Part shown: piece by piece, positions 1 to 10,960 of the stretch
Numbering within the stretch: position 1 is the stretch's first letter
How the letters are laid out: each line of letters opens with the position of its first letter
DNA from: Prosopocoilus inquinatus
Lineage: Eukaryota; Arthropoda; Insecta; Coleoptera; Lucanidae
Direction: 5' to 3'
Assembly (NCBI GenBank): GCA_036172665.1
Contig: JAYKNF010000039.1
Span: 151,148-215,147, forward strand
Length of the DNA: 64,000 nt
Notes under the pieces: generated by a model
The model's database searches: none
Seen by the model: the letters and a program-made list of their open reading frames with translations, nothing else
What the model was told of the DNA's origin: nothing
Translations under genes and position numbers: made by a program

Positions 1-155
1 AATAGTTTTAAACGAAACAACACATATTAGCGTTGTTCCTGTGATGTATCTAATCAATCCTTACTTATCTATCATGTTATTTGACGTTTGGATGGACTCC
101 AGTAACTCTAACTCTGATGTGAGATACGAAATTATCGGACGCAGCAGAAGCTGGA
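1..155 (+). repeat. 155-bp long monomer (M1) with 6-bp duplication
   Basis: Carries CTCTAACTCTG where other monomers have CTCTG, a tandem duplication of six bases. Long M1 copies start at 1, 4149, 6971, 15127, 18098, 21381, 24352, 39987, 42958 and 46376. M12 copies have the same M1 body without the duplication (for example near 1649 and 5797), so the duplication arose in one M1 lineage. It is a useful tag: none was seen in 27.3-39.9 kb or after 46.6 kb. Confidence 0.93.
16..37. other. Conserved short dyad AACAAC-N10-GTTGTT (example)
   Basis: Perfect 6-bp inverted arms flank ten bases. In the many copies whose centre reads ACGCATTAGC, two further pairs can form with a two-base bulge, leaving an ATTA loop. 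The arms persist in most monomers, but some break the right arm (GATGTTCC in M5 and M19; CGTCTTGTTCC at 53859 and elsewhere). Dyads of this kind are reported in some centromeric satellites; whether this one has a role is unknown. Confidence 0.6.
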
Positions 156-356
156 AATAGTTTCAAACGAAACAACACGCATTAGCGTTGTTCCTGTGAT
201 GTATCTAAACGATCCTTACTTATCTAACATGTTATTTGACGTTTGGATGGACTCCAGTAAGTCTGATGTGACATACGACGTTTTCGGACGCAGCAGAAGC
301 TGGAAATAGTTTTAAACGAAACAACACGTATTAGCGTTGTTCCTGTGATGTATCTA

Positions 357-362
357 ATCGAT
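357..362. other. Recurrent ATCGAT (ClaI-type) site, example
   Basis: A six-base palindrome at unit positions 53-58 is kept in most monomers and lost in types reading TAAACGAT, TAATCAAT, TAAGCGAT or TCGATACTT-flanking variants that change the core. Loss in ordered types predicts a 149-bp ladder with multimer bands. No regulatory role is implied. Confidence 0.85.
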
Positions 363-1433
363 CCTTACTCATCTATCATGTTATTTGACGTTTGAATGGA
401 CTCCAGTAACTCTGATGTGAGATACAAAGTTCTCGGACCCAGCAGAAGCTGGAAATAGTTTTGAACGGAACAACATGCATTAGCGTTGTTCCTGTGATGT
501 ATCTAATCGATCCTTACACATCTATTATGTTATTTGACGTTTCGATGGACTCTAGTAACTCTGATGTGAGATACGAAGTTTTTGGACGCAGCAGGAGCTG
601 GATATAGTTTTAAACGAAACAACACGCATTAGCGATGTTCCTGTGATGTATCTAAGCGATCCTTACTCATCTATCATGTTATTTGACGTTTGGATGGACT
701 CCAGTAACTCTGATGTGAGATACGAAATTATCGGACGCAGCAGAAGCTGGAAATAGTTTTAAATTAAACAACACGCATTAGCGTTGTTCCTGTGATGTAT
801 CTAATCGATCCTTACTCATCTATCATGTTATTTGACGTTTCGATGGACTCTAGTAACTCTGATGTGAGATACGAAGTTTTTGGACGCAGCAGGTGCTGGA
901 AATAGTTTTAAACGAAACAACACGTATTAGCGTTGTTCCTGTGATGTATCTAATCGATCCTTACTCATCTATCATGTTATTTGACGTTTGGATGAACTCC
1001 AGTATCTCTGACGTGAGATACGAAATTTTCGGACGCAGCAGAAGCTGGAAATAGTTTTAAACGAAACAGCATGCATTAGCGTTGTTCCTGTGATGTATCT
1101 AATCGATCCTTACTCATCTATCACGTTATTTGACGTTTGAATGGACTCCAGTAACTCTGATGTGAGATACAATGTTCTCGGACGCAGCAGAAGCTGGAAA
1201 TAGTTTTGAACGAAACAACACGTATTAGCGTTGTTCCTGTGATGTATCTAAACGATCCTTACTTATCTAACATGTTATTTGACGTTTGGATGGACTCCAG
1301 TAACTCTGATGTGAGATACAAAGTTTTTGGGCGCAGCAGGAGCTGGAAATAGTTTTAAACGAAGCAACACGCATTAGCGTTGTTCCTGTGATGTATCTAA
1401 TCGATCCTTCCTTAGCTACTATGTTATTTGACG

Positions 1434-1450
1434 TTTCGATGGACTCCAGT
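1434..1450 (+). promoter_or_regulatory. CENP-B-box-like site (example, TTCG monomer type)
   Basis: TTTCGATGGACTCCAGT aligned to the mammalian CENP-B box NTTCGNNNNANNCGGGN agrees at 7 of 9 core bases (TTCG, A, first C and last G; the middle GG is CA). Monomers with TTTGG or TTTGA at this place score lower, so the site is present in some types only. Loose matches can arise by chance and repeated copying makes them look conserved. No binding protein is known here; this is a weak candidate. Confidence 0.2.
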
Positions 1451-2087
1451 AATTTTGATGTGAGATACGACGTTTTCGGACGCAGCAGAAGCTGGAAATA
1501 GTTTTAAATGAAACAACACGCATTAGCGTTGTTCCTGTGATGTATCTAATCGATCGTTACTCATCTATTATGTTATTTTACGTTTCGATGGACTCTAGTA
1601 ACTCTGATATGAGATACGAAGTTTTTGGGCGCAGCAGGAGCTGGAAATAGTTTTAAACGAAACAACACATATTAGCGTTGTTCCTGTGATGTATCTAATC
1701 AATCCTTACTTATCTATCATGTTATTTGACGTTTGGATGGACTCCAGTAACTCTGATGTGAGATACGAAATTATCGGACGCAGCAGAAGCTGGAAATAGT
1801 TTCAAACGAAACAACACGCATTAGCTTTGTTCCTGTGATGTATCTAAACGATCCTTACTTATCTAACATATTATTTGACGTTTGGATGGACTCCAGTAAG
1901 TCTGATGTGACATACGACATTTTCGGACGCAGCAGAAGCTGGAAATAGTTTTAAACGAAACAACACGTATTAGCGTTGTTCCTGTGATGTATCTAATCGA
2001 TCCTTACTCATCTATCATGTTATTTGACGTTTGAATGGACTCCAGTAACTCTGATGTGAGATACAAAGTTCTCGGACGCAGCAGAAG

Positions 2088-2100
2088 CTGGAAACAACAC
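2088..2100 (+). repeat. 15-bp deletion junction creating a 134-bp monomer
   Basis: CTGGAAA joins directly to CAACACG, losing the TAGTTTTAAACGAAA stretch. The lost segment is bounded by a GAAA direct repeat, consistent with slippage or short-homology deletion. The same junction (start of GGAAAC) occurs at 2090, 3416, 6238, 7421, 11131, 14394, 17365, 23619, 39254, 42225 and 45643. It always lies between a CAAAGTTCTCGG monomer and a TAAACGATCC monomer, which indicates a single origin followed by amplification. Confidence 0.93.
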
Positions 2101-4148
2101 GTATTAGCGTTGTTCCTGTGATGTATCTAAACGATCCTTACTTATCTAACATCTTATTTGACGTTTGGATGGACTCCAGTAACTCTGATGTGAGATACAA
2201 AGTTTTTGGGCGCAGCAGGAACTGGAAATAGTTTTAAACGAAACAACATGCATTAGCGTTGTTCCTGTGATGTATCTAATCGATCCTTACTCATCTATCA
2301 TGTTATTTGGCGTTTCGATGGACTCCAGTAGCTCTGATGTGAGATACGACGTTTTCGTACGCAGCAGAAGCTGGAAATAGTTTTAAACGAAACAACACGC
2401 ATTAGCGTTGTTCCTGTGATGTATCTAATCGATACTTACTCATCTATCATGTTATTTGACGTTTGGATGGACTCCAGTAACTCTGATGTGAGATACGAAA
2501 TTATCGGACACAGCAGAAGCTGGAAATAGTTTTGAACGAAACAACAGGTATTAGCGTTGTTCCTGTGATGTATCTAATCGATCCTTACTTAGCTACTATG
2601 TTATTTGATGTTTCGATGGACTCCAGTAACTCTAATGTGAGATACGGAATTTTCGGACGCAGCAGCAGCTGGAAATAGTTTTAAACGAAACAACACGCAT
2701 TAGCGATGTTCCTGTGATGTATCTAATCGATCCTTACTCATCTATCATGTTATTTTACGTTTGGATGGACTCCAGTAACTCTGATGTGAGATAAAAAGTT
2801 TTTGGACGCAGCAGAAGCTGGAAATAGTTTTGAACGAAACAACACGTATTAGCGTTGTTCCTGTGATGTATCTAATCGATCCTTACTTAGCTACTATGTT
2901 ATTTGACGTTTCGATGGACTCCAGTAACTCTAATGTGAGATACGACGTTTTCGGACGCAGCAGAAGCTGGAAATAGTTCTAAACGAAACAACATGCATTA
3001 GCGTTGTTCCTGTGATGTATCTAATCGATCCTTACTCATCTATCATGTTATTTGGCGTTTCGATGGACTCCAGTAGCTCTGATGTGAGATACGACGTTTT
3101 CGGACGCAGCAGAAGCTGGAAATAGTTTTAAACGAAACAACACGCATTAGCGTTGTTCCTGTGATGTATCTAATCGATACTTACTCATCTATCATGTTAT
3201 TTGACGTTTGGATGGACTCCAGTAACCCTGACGTGAGATAGGAAGTTCTCGGACGCAGCAGAAGCTGGAAATAGTTTTAAACGAAACAACACGTATTAGC
3301 GTTGTTCCTGTGATGTATCTAATCGATCCTTACTCATCTATCATGTTATTTGACGTTTGAATGGACTCCAGTAACTCTGATGTGAGATACAAAGTTCTCG
3401 GACGCAGCAGAAGCTGGAAACAACACGTATTAGCGTTGTTCCTGTGATGTATCTAAACGATCCTTACTTATCTAACATCTTATTTGACGTTTGGATGGAC
3501 TCCAGTAACTCTGATGTGAGATACAAAGTTTTTGGGCGCAGCAGGAACTGGAAATAGTTTTAAACGAAGCAACACGCATTAGCGTTGTTCCTGTGATGTA
3601 TCTAATCAATCCTTACTTAGCTACTATGTTATTTGACGTTTCGATGGACTCCAGTAATTTTGATGTGAGATACGACGTTTTCGGACGCAGCAGAAGCTGG
3701 AAATAGTTTTAAACGAAACAACACGTATTAGCGTTGTTCCTGTGATGTATCTAATCGATCCTTACTCATCTATCATGTTATTTGACGTTTGGATGGGCTC
3801 CAGTTACTCTGAAGTGAGATACGAAGTTCTCGGACGCAGCTGAAGCTGGAAATAGTTTTAAACGGAACAACATGCATTAGCGTTGTTAATGTGATGTATC
3901 TAATCGATCCTTACTCATCTATCATGTTATTTGACGTTTGGATGGACTCCAGTAACTCTGATGTGAGATACGAAATTATCGGACGCAGCAGAAGCTGGAA
4001 ATAGTTTTAAATGAAACAACACGCATTAGCGTTGTTCCTGTGATGTATCTAATCGATCCTTACTCATCTATCATGTTATTTTACGTTTCGATGGACTCTA
4101 GTAACTCTGATGTGAGATACGAAGTTTTTGGGCGCAGCAGGAGCTGGA

Positions 4149-6390
4149 AATAGTTTTAAACGAAACAACACATATTAGCGTTGTTCCTGTGATGTATCTA
4201 ATCAATCCTTACTTATCTATCATGTTATTTGACGTTTGGATGGACTCCAGTAACTCTAACTCTGATGTGAGATACGAAATTATCGGACGCAGCAGAAGCT
4301 GGAAATAGTTTCAAACGAAACAACACGCATTAGCGTTGTTCCTGTGATGTATCTAAACGATCCTTACTTATCTAACATGTTATTTGACGTTTGGATGGAC
4401 TCCAGTAAGTCTGATGTGACATACGACGTTTTCGGACGCAGCAGAAGCTGGAAATAGTTTTAAACGAAACAACACGTATTAGCGTTGTTCCTGTGATGTA
4501 TCTAATCGATCCTTACTCATCTATCATGTTATTTGACGTTTGAATGGACTCCAGTAACTCTGATGTGAGATACAAAGTTCTCGGACCCAGCAGAAGCTGG
4601 AAATAGTTTTGAACGGAACAACATGCATTAGCGTTGTTCCTGTGATGTATCTAATCGATCCTTACACATCTATTATGTTATTTGACGTTTCGATGGACTC
4701 TAGTAACTCTGATGTGAGATACGAAGTTTTTGGACGCAGCAGGAGCTGGATATAGTTTTAAACGAAACAACACGCATTAGCGATGTTCCTGTGATGTATC
4801 TAAGCGATCCTTACTCATCTATCATGTTATTTGACGTTTGGATGGACTCCAGTAACTCTGATGTGAGATACGAAATTATCGGACGCAGCAGAAGCTGGAA
4901 ATAGTTTTAAATTAAACAACACGCATTAGCGTTGTTCCTGTGATGTATCTAATCGATCCTTACTCATCTATCATGTTATTTGACGTTTCGATGGACTCTA
5001 GTAACTCTGATGTGAGATACGAAGTTTTTGGACGCAGCAGGTGCTGGAAATAGTTTTAAACGAAACAACACGTATTAGCGTTGTTCCTGTGATGTATCTA
5101 ATCGATCCTTACTCATCTATCATGTTATTTGACGTTTGGATGAACTCCAGTATCTCTGACGTGAGATACGAAATTTTCGGACGCAGCAGAAGCTGGAAAT
5201 AGTTTTAAACGAAACAGCATGCATTAGCGTTGTTCCTGTGATGTATCTAATCGATCCTTACTCATCTATCACGTTATTTGACGTTTGAATGGACTCCAGT
5301 AACTCTGATGTGAGATACAATGTTCTCGGACGCAGCAGAAGCTGGAAATAGTTTTGAACGAAACAACACGTATTAGCGTTGTTCCTGTGATGTATCTAAA
5401 CGATCCTTACTTATCTAACATGTTATTTGACGTTTGGATGGACTCCAGTAACTCTGATGTGAGATACAAAGTTTTTGGGCGCAGCAGGAGCTGGAAATAG
5501 TTTTAAACGAAGCAACACGCATTAGCGTTGTTCCTGTGATGTATCTAATCGATCCTTCCTTAGCTACTATGTTATTTGACGTTTCGATGGACTCCAGTAA
5601 TTTTGATGTGAGATACGACGTTTTCGGACGCAGCAGAAGCTGGAAATAGTTTTAAATGAAACAACACGCATTAGCGTTGTTCCTGTGATGTATCTAATCG
5701 ATCGTTACTCATCTATTATGTTATTTTACGTTTCGATGGACTCTAGTAACTCTGATATGAGATACGAAGTTTTTGGGCGCAGCAGGAGCTGGAAATAGTT
5801 TTAAACGAAACAACACATATTAGCGTTGTTCCTGTGATGTATCTAATCAATCCTTACTTATCTATCATGTTATTTGACGTTTGGATGGACTCCAGTAACT
5901 CTGATGTGAGATACGAAATTATCGGACGCAGCAGAAGCTGGAAATAGTTTCAAACGAAACAACACGCATTAGCTTTGTTCCTGTGATGTATCTAAACGAT
6001 CCTTACTTATCTAACATATTATTTGACGTTTGGATGGACTCCAGTAAGTCTGATGTGACATACGACATTTTCGGACGCAGCAGAAGCTGGAAATAGTTTT
6101 AAACGAAACAACACGTATTAGCGTTGTTCCTGTGATGTATCTAATCGATCCTTACTCATCTATCATGTTATTTGACGTTTGAATGGACTCCAGTAACTCT
6201 GATGTGAGATACAAAGTTCTCGGACGCAGCAGAAGCTGGAAACAACACGTATTAGCGTTGTTCCTGTGATGTATCTAAACGATCCTTACTTATCTAACAT
6301 CTTATTTGACGTTTGGATGGACTCCAGTAACTCTGATGTGAGATACAAAGTTTTTGGGCGCAGCAGGAACTGGAAATAGTTTTAAACGAA
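4149..6390 (+). repeat. Higher-order repeat A, partial copy 2 (M1-M15)
   Basis: Matches 1-2242 at an offset of 4148 with no difference noticed by eye. The match stops at 6391, where GAAGC replaces GAAAC: copy 1 continues into M16, whereas this copy jumps to M25. Nine monomers (M16-M24, 1326 bp) are therefore missing relative to copy 1. Such near identity over 2.2 kb implies recent duplication or conversion. Confidence 0.9.
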
Positions 6391-7250
6391 GCAACACGCA
6401 TTAGCGTTGTTCCTGTGATGTATCTAATCAATCCTTACTTAGCTACTATGTTATTTGACGTTTCGATGGACTCCAGTAATTTTGATGTGAGATACGACGT
6501 TTTCGGACGCAGCAGAAGCTGGAAATAGTTTTAAACGAAACAACACGTATTAGCGTTGTTCCTGTGATGTATCTAATCGATCCTTACTCATCTATCATGT
6601 TATTTGACGTTTGGATGGGCTCCAGTTACTCTGAAGTGAGATACGAAGTTCTCGGACGCAGCTGAAGCTGGAAATAGTTTTAAACGGAACAACATGCATT
6701 AGCGTTGTTAATGTGATGTATCTAATCGATCCTTACTCATCTATCATGTTATTTGACGTTTGGATGGACTCCAGTAACTCTGATGTGAGATACGAAATTA
6801 TCGGACGCAGCAGAAGCTGGAAATAGTTTTAAATGAAACAACACGCATTAGCGTTGTTCCTGTGATGTATCTAATCGATCCTTACTCATCTATCATGTTA
6901 TTTTACGTTTCGATGGACTCTAGTAACTCTGATGTGAGATACGAAGTTTTTGGGCGCAGCAGGAGCTGGAAATAGTTTTAAACGAAACAACACATATTAG
7001 CGTTGTTCCTGTGATGTATCTAATCAATCCTTACTTATCTATCATGTTATTTGACGTTTGGATGGACTCCAGTAACTCTAACTCTGATGTGAGATACGAA
7101 ATTATCGGACGCAGCAGAAGCTGGAAATAGTTTCAAACGAAACAACACGCATTAGCGTTGTTCCTGTGATGTATCTAAACGATCCTTACTTATCTAACAT
7201 GTTATTTGACGTTTGGATGGACTCCAGTAAGTCTGATGTGACATACGACG
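6391..7250 (+). repeat. Higher-order repeat A, tail M25-M28 plus M1-M2
   Basis: Matches 3569 onward at an offset of 2822, and the match continues past this interval to 7408. It contains M25 (ATCAATCC with TTAGCTAC), M26 (GGGCTCC and the GCAGCTGAAG end), M27 (GTTGTTAATG), M28 and the next long M1 at 6971. At 7409 the M3 copy carries GGACGC instead of the GGACCC at 4582-4588 and runs into the short-monomer junction, so the array changes register to the A copy 1 segment starting near 2078. Confidence 0.85.
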
Positions 7251-9703
7251 TTTTCGGACGCAGCAGAAGCTGGAAATAGTTTTAAACGAAACAACACGTA
7301 TTAGCGTTGTTCCTGTGATGTATCTAATCGATCCTTACTCATCTATCATGTTATTTGACGTTTGAATGGACTCCAGTAACTCTGATGTGAGATACAAAGT
7401 TCTCGGACGCAGCAGAAGCTGGAAACAACACGTATTAGCGTTGTTCCTGTGATGTATCTAAACGATCCTTACTTATCTAACATCTTATTTGACGTTTGGA
7501 TGGACTCCAGTAACTCTGATGTGAGATACAAAGTTTTTGGGCGCAGCAGGAACTGGAAATAGTTTTAAACGAAACAACATGCATTAGCGTTGTTCCTGTG
7601 ATGTATCTAATCGATCCTTACTCATCTATCATGTTATTTGGCGTTTCGATGGACTCCAGTAGCTCTGATGTGAGATACGACGTTTTCGTACGCAGCAGAA
7701 GCTGGAAATAGTTTTAAACGAAACAACACGCATTAGCGTTGTTCCTGTGATGTATCTAATCGATACTTACTCATCTATCATGTTATTTGACGTTTGGATG
7801 GACTCCAGTAACTCTGATGTGAGATACGAAATTATCGGACACAGCAGAAGCTGGAAATAGTTTTGAACGAAACAACAGGTATTAGCGTTGTTCCTGTGAT
7901 GTATCTAATCGATCCTTACTTAGCTACTATGTTATTTGATGTTTCGATGGACTCCAGTAACTCTAATGTGAGATACGGAATTTTCGGACGCAGCAGCAGC
8001 TGGAAATAGTTTTAAACGAAACAACACGCATTAGCGATGTTCCTGTGATGTATCTAATCGATCCTTACTCATCTATCATGTTATTTTACGTTTGGATGGA
8101 CTCCAGTAACTCTGATGTGAGATAAAAAGTTTTTGGACGCAGCAGAAGCTGGAAATAGTTTTGAACGAAACAACACGTATTAGCGTTGTTCCTGTGATGT
8201 ATCTAATCGATCCTTACTTAGCTACTATGTTATTTGACGTTTCGATGGACTCCAGTAACTCTAATGTGAGATACGACGTTTTCGGACGCAGCAGAAGCTG
8301 GAAATAGTTCTAAACGAAACAACATGCATTAGCGTTGTTCCTGTGATGTATCTAATCGATCCTTACTCATCTATCATGTTATTTGGCGTTTCGATGGACT
8401 CCAGTAGCTCTGATGTGAGATACGACGTTTTCGGACGCAGCAGAAGCTGGAAATAGTTTTAAACGAAACAACACGCATTAGCGTTGTTCCTGTGATGTAT
8501 CTAATCGATACTTACTCATCTATCATGTTATTTGACGTTTGGATGGACTCCAGTAACCCTGACGTGAGATAGGAAGTTCTCGGACGCAGCAGAAGCTGGA
8601 AATAGTTTTAAACGAAACAACACGCATTAGCGTTGTTCCTGTGATGTATCTAATCGATCCTTACTCACCTATCATGTTATTTGGCGTTTCGATGGACTCC
8701 AGTAACTCTGATGTGAGATACAAAGTTCTCGGACGCAGCAGAAGCTGGAAATAGTTTTGAACGAAACAACACGTATTAGCGTTGTTCCTGTGATGTGTCT
8801 AAACGATCCTTACTTATCTAACATGTTATTTGACGTTTGGATGGACTCCAGTAACACTGATGTGAGATACAAAGTTTTTGGGCGCAGCAGGAGCTGGAAA
8901 TAGTTTTAAACGAAGCAACACGTATTAGCGTTGTTCCTGTGATGTATCTAATCGATCCTTACTTAGCTACTATGTTATTTGACGTTTCGATGGACTCCAG
9001 TAATTTTGATGTGAGATACGACGTTTTCGGACGCAGCAGAAGCTGGAAATAGTTTTAAACGAAACAACATGCATTAGCGTTGTTCCTGTGATGTATCTAA
9101 TCGATCCTTACACATCTATTATGTTATTTGACGTTTCGATGGACTCTAGTAACTCTGATGTGAGATACGAAGTTTTTGGACGCAGCAGGAGCTGGATATA
9201 GTTTTAAACGAAACAACACGCATTAGCGATGTTCCTGTGATGTATCTAAGCGATCCTTACTCATCTATCATGTTATTTGACGTTTGGATGGACTCCAGTA
9301 ACTCTGATGTGAGATACGAAATTATCGGACGCAGCAGAAGCTGGAAATAGTTTTAAATTAAACAACACGCATTAGCGTTGTTCCTGTGATGTATCTAATC
9401 GATCCTTACTCATCTATCATGTTATTTGACGTTTCGATGGACTCTAGTAACTCTGATGTGAGATACGAAGTTTTTGGACGCAGCAGGTGCTGGAAATAGT
9501 TTTAAACGAAACAACACGTATTAGCGTTGTTCCTGTGATGTATCTAATCGATCCTTACTCATCTATCATGTTATTTGACGTTTGGATGAACTCCAGTATC
9601 TCTGACGTGAGATACGAAATTTTCGGACGCAGCAGAAGCTGGAAATAGTTTTAAACGAAACAGCATGCATTAGCGTTGTTCCTGTGATGTATCTAATCGA
9701 TCC

Positions 9704-10609
9704 TTACTCATCTATCACGTTATTTGACGTTTGAATGGACTCCAGTAACTCTGATGTGAGATACAATGTTCTCGGACGCAGCAGAAGCTGGAAATAGTTT
9801 TGAACGAAACAACACGTATTAGCGTTGTTCCTGTGATGTATCTAAACGATCCTTACTTATCTAACATGTTATTTGACGTTTGGATGGACTCCAGTAACTC
9901 TGATGTGAGATACAAAGTTTTTGGGCGCAGCAGGAGCTGGAAATAGTTTTAAACGAAGCAACACGCATTAGCGTTGTTCCTGTGATGTATCTAATCGATC
10001 CTTCCTTAGCTACTATGTTATTTGACGTTTCGATGGACTCCAGTAATTTTGATGTGAGATACGACGTTTTCGGACGCAGCAGAAGCTGGAAATAGTTTTA
10101 AATGAAACAACACGCATTAGCGTTGTTCCTGTGATGTATCTAATCGATCGTTACTCATCTATCACGTTATTTGACGTTTGAATGGACTCCAGTAACTCTG
10201 ATGTGAGATACAATGTTCTCGGACGCAGCAGAAGCTGGAAATAGTTTTGAACGAAACAACACGTATTAGCGTTGTTCCTGTGATGTATCTAAACGATCCT
10301 TACTTATCTAACATGTTATTTGACGTTTGGATGGACTCCAGTAACTCTGATGTGAGATACAAAGTTTTTGGGCGCAGCAGGAGCTGGAAATAGTTTTAAA
10401 CGAAGCAACACGCATTAGCGTTGTTCCTGTGATGTATCTAATCGATCCTTCCTTAGCTACTATGTTATTTGACGTTTCGATGGACTCCAGTAATTTTGAT
10501 GTGAGATACGACGTTTTCGGACGCAGCAGAAGCTGGAAATAGTTTTAAATGAAACAACACGCATTAGCGTTGTTCCTGTGATGTATCTAATCGATCGTTA
10601 CTCATCTAT
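9704..10609 (+). repeat. 447-bp (three-monomer) local tandem duplication
   Basis: 9704-10162 matches 10151-10609 at an offset of 447, exactly three monomers. The second unit starts in a chimeric monomer whose left part is M11 (ATCGATCG at 10143-10150) and whose right part is M8 (ATCACG from 10161). The crossover must lie in the 12 bases 10151-10162, where the two types do not differ. This is the expected product of unequal exchange three monomers out of register. Confidence 0.88.
10083..10231 (+). repeat. Chimeric monomer M11/M8
   Basis: The left half has M11 markers (AAATGAAACAACACGC, ATCGATCG) and the right half M8 markers (ATCACG, TTTGAATGG, ACAATGTTCTCGG). It is the product or junction of the 447-bp duplication and is the only such hybrid noticed in the window. 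Confidence 0.88.
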
Positions 10610-10960
10610 TATGTTATTTTACGTTTCGATGGACTCTAGTAACTCTGATATGAGATACGAAGTTTTTGGGCGCAGCAGGAGCTGGAAATAGTTTTAAACG
10701 AAACAACACATATTAGCGTTGTTCCTGTGATGTATCTAATCAATCCTTACTTATCTATCATGTTATTTGACGTTTGGATGGACTCCAGTAACTCTGATGT
10801 GAGATACGAAATTATCGGACGCAGCAGAAGCTGGAAATAGTTTCAAACGAAACAACACGCATTAGCTTTGTTCCTGTGATGTATCTAAACGATCCTTACT
10901 TATCTAACATATTATTTGACGTTTGGATGGACTCCAGTAAGTCTGATGTGACATACGACA

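Larger units (their letters stand above)
1..4148 (+). repeat. Higher-order repeat A, copy 1 (28 monomers, 4148 bp)
   Basis: Twenty-eight distinguishable monomers (M1-M28) run before the order restarts at 4149 with the same M1, recognisable by its ATATTAG start, ATCAATCC and a duplicated CTCTAA. Length fits exactly: 28 x 149, plus 6 for the long M1, minus 15 for each of two short monomers (M14, M23), equals 4148. The unit contains an internal duplication: M14-M15 and M23-M24 look identical to each other. M1 lies at base 1, so the unit may be a permutation of the true repeat. No gene lies inside. Confidence 0.92.
7251..10960 (+). repeat. Higher-order repeat C, copy 1 (25 monomers, 3710 bp)
   Basis: Order: end of an M2-type, short M14-type, M15-M22, three monomer types not present in A (with CTCACCTATC; GATGTGTCTAAACG with GTAACACTG; and a TTAGCTAC type), M4-M10, an M11/M8 chimera, M9-M14. 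Length agrees with 25 x 149 minus 15. Its 7409-8624 part also matches 2078-3293 (offset 5331). The first 2912 bp recur at 10961-13872. Confidence 0.87.

Noticed and set aside
16..37. Rho-independent terminator or RNA hairpin gene
   Set aside because: The stem is only 6-8 bp, AT-rich, repeated in nearly every monomer and not followed by a U tract; no transcription unit is near.
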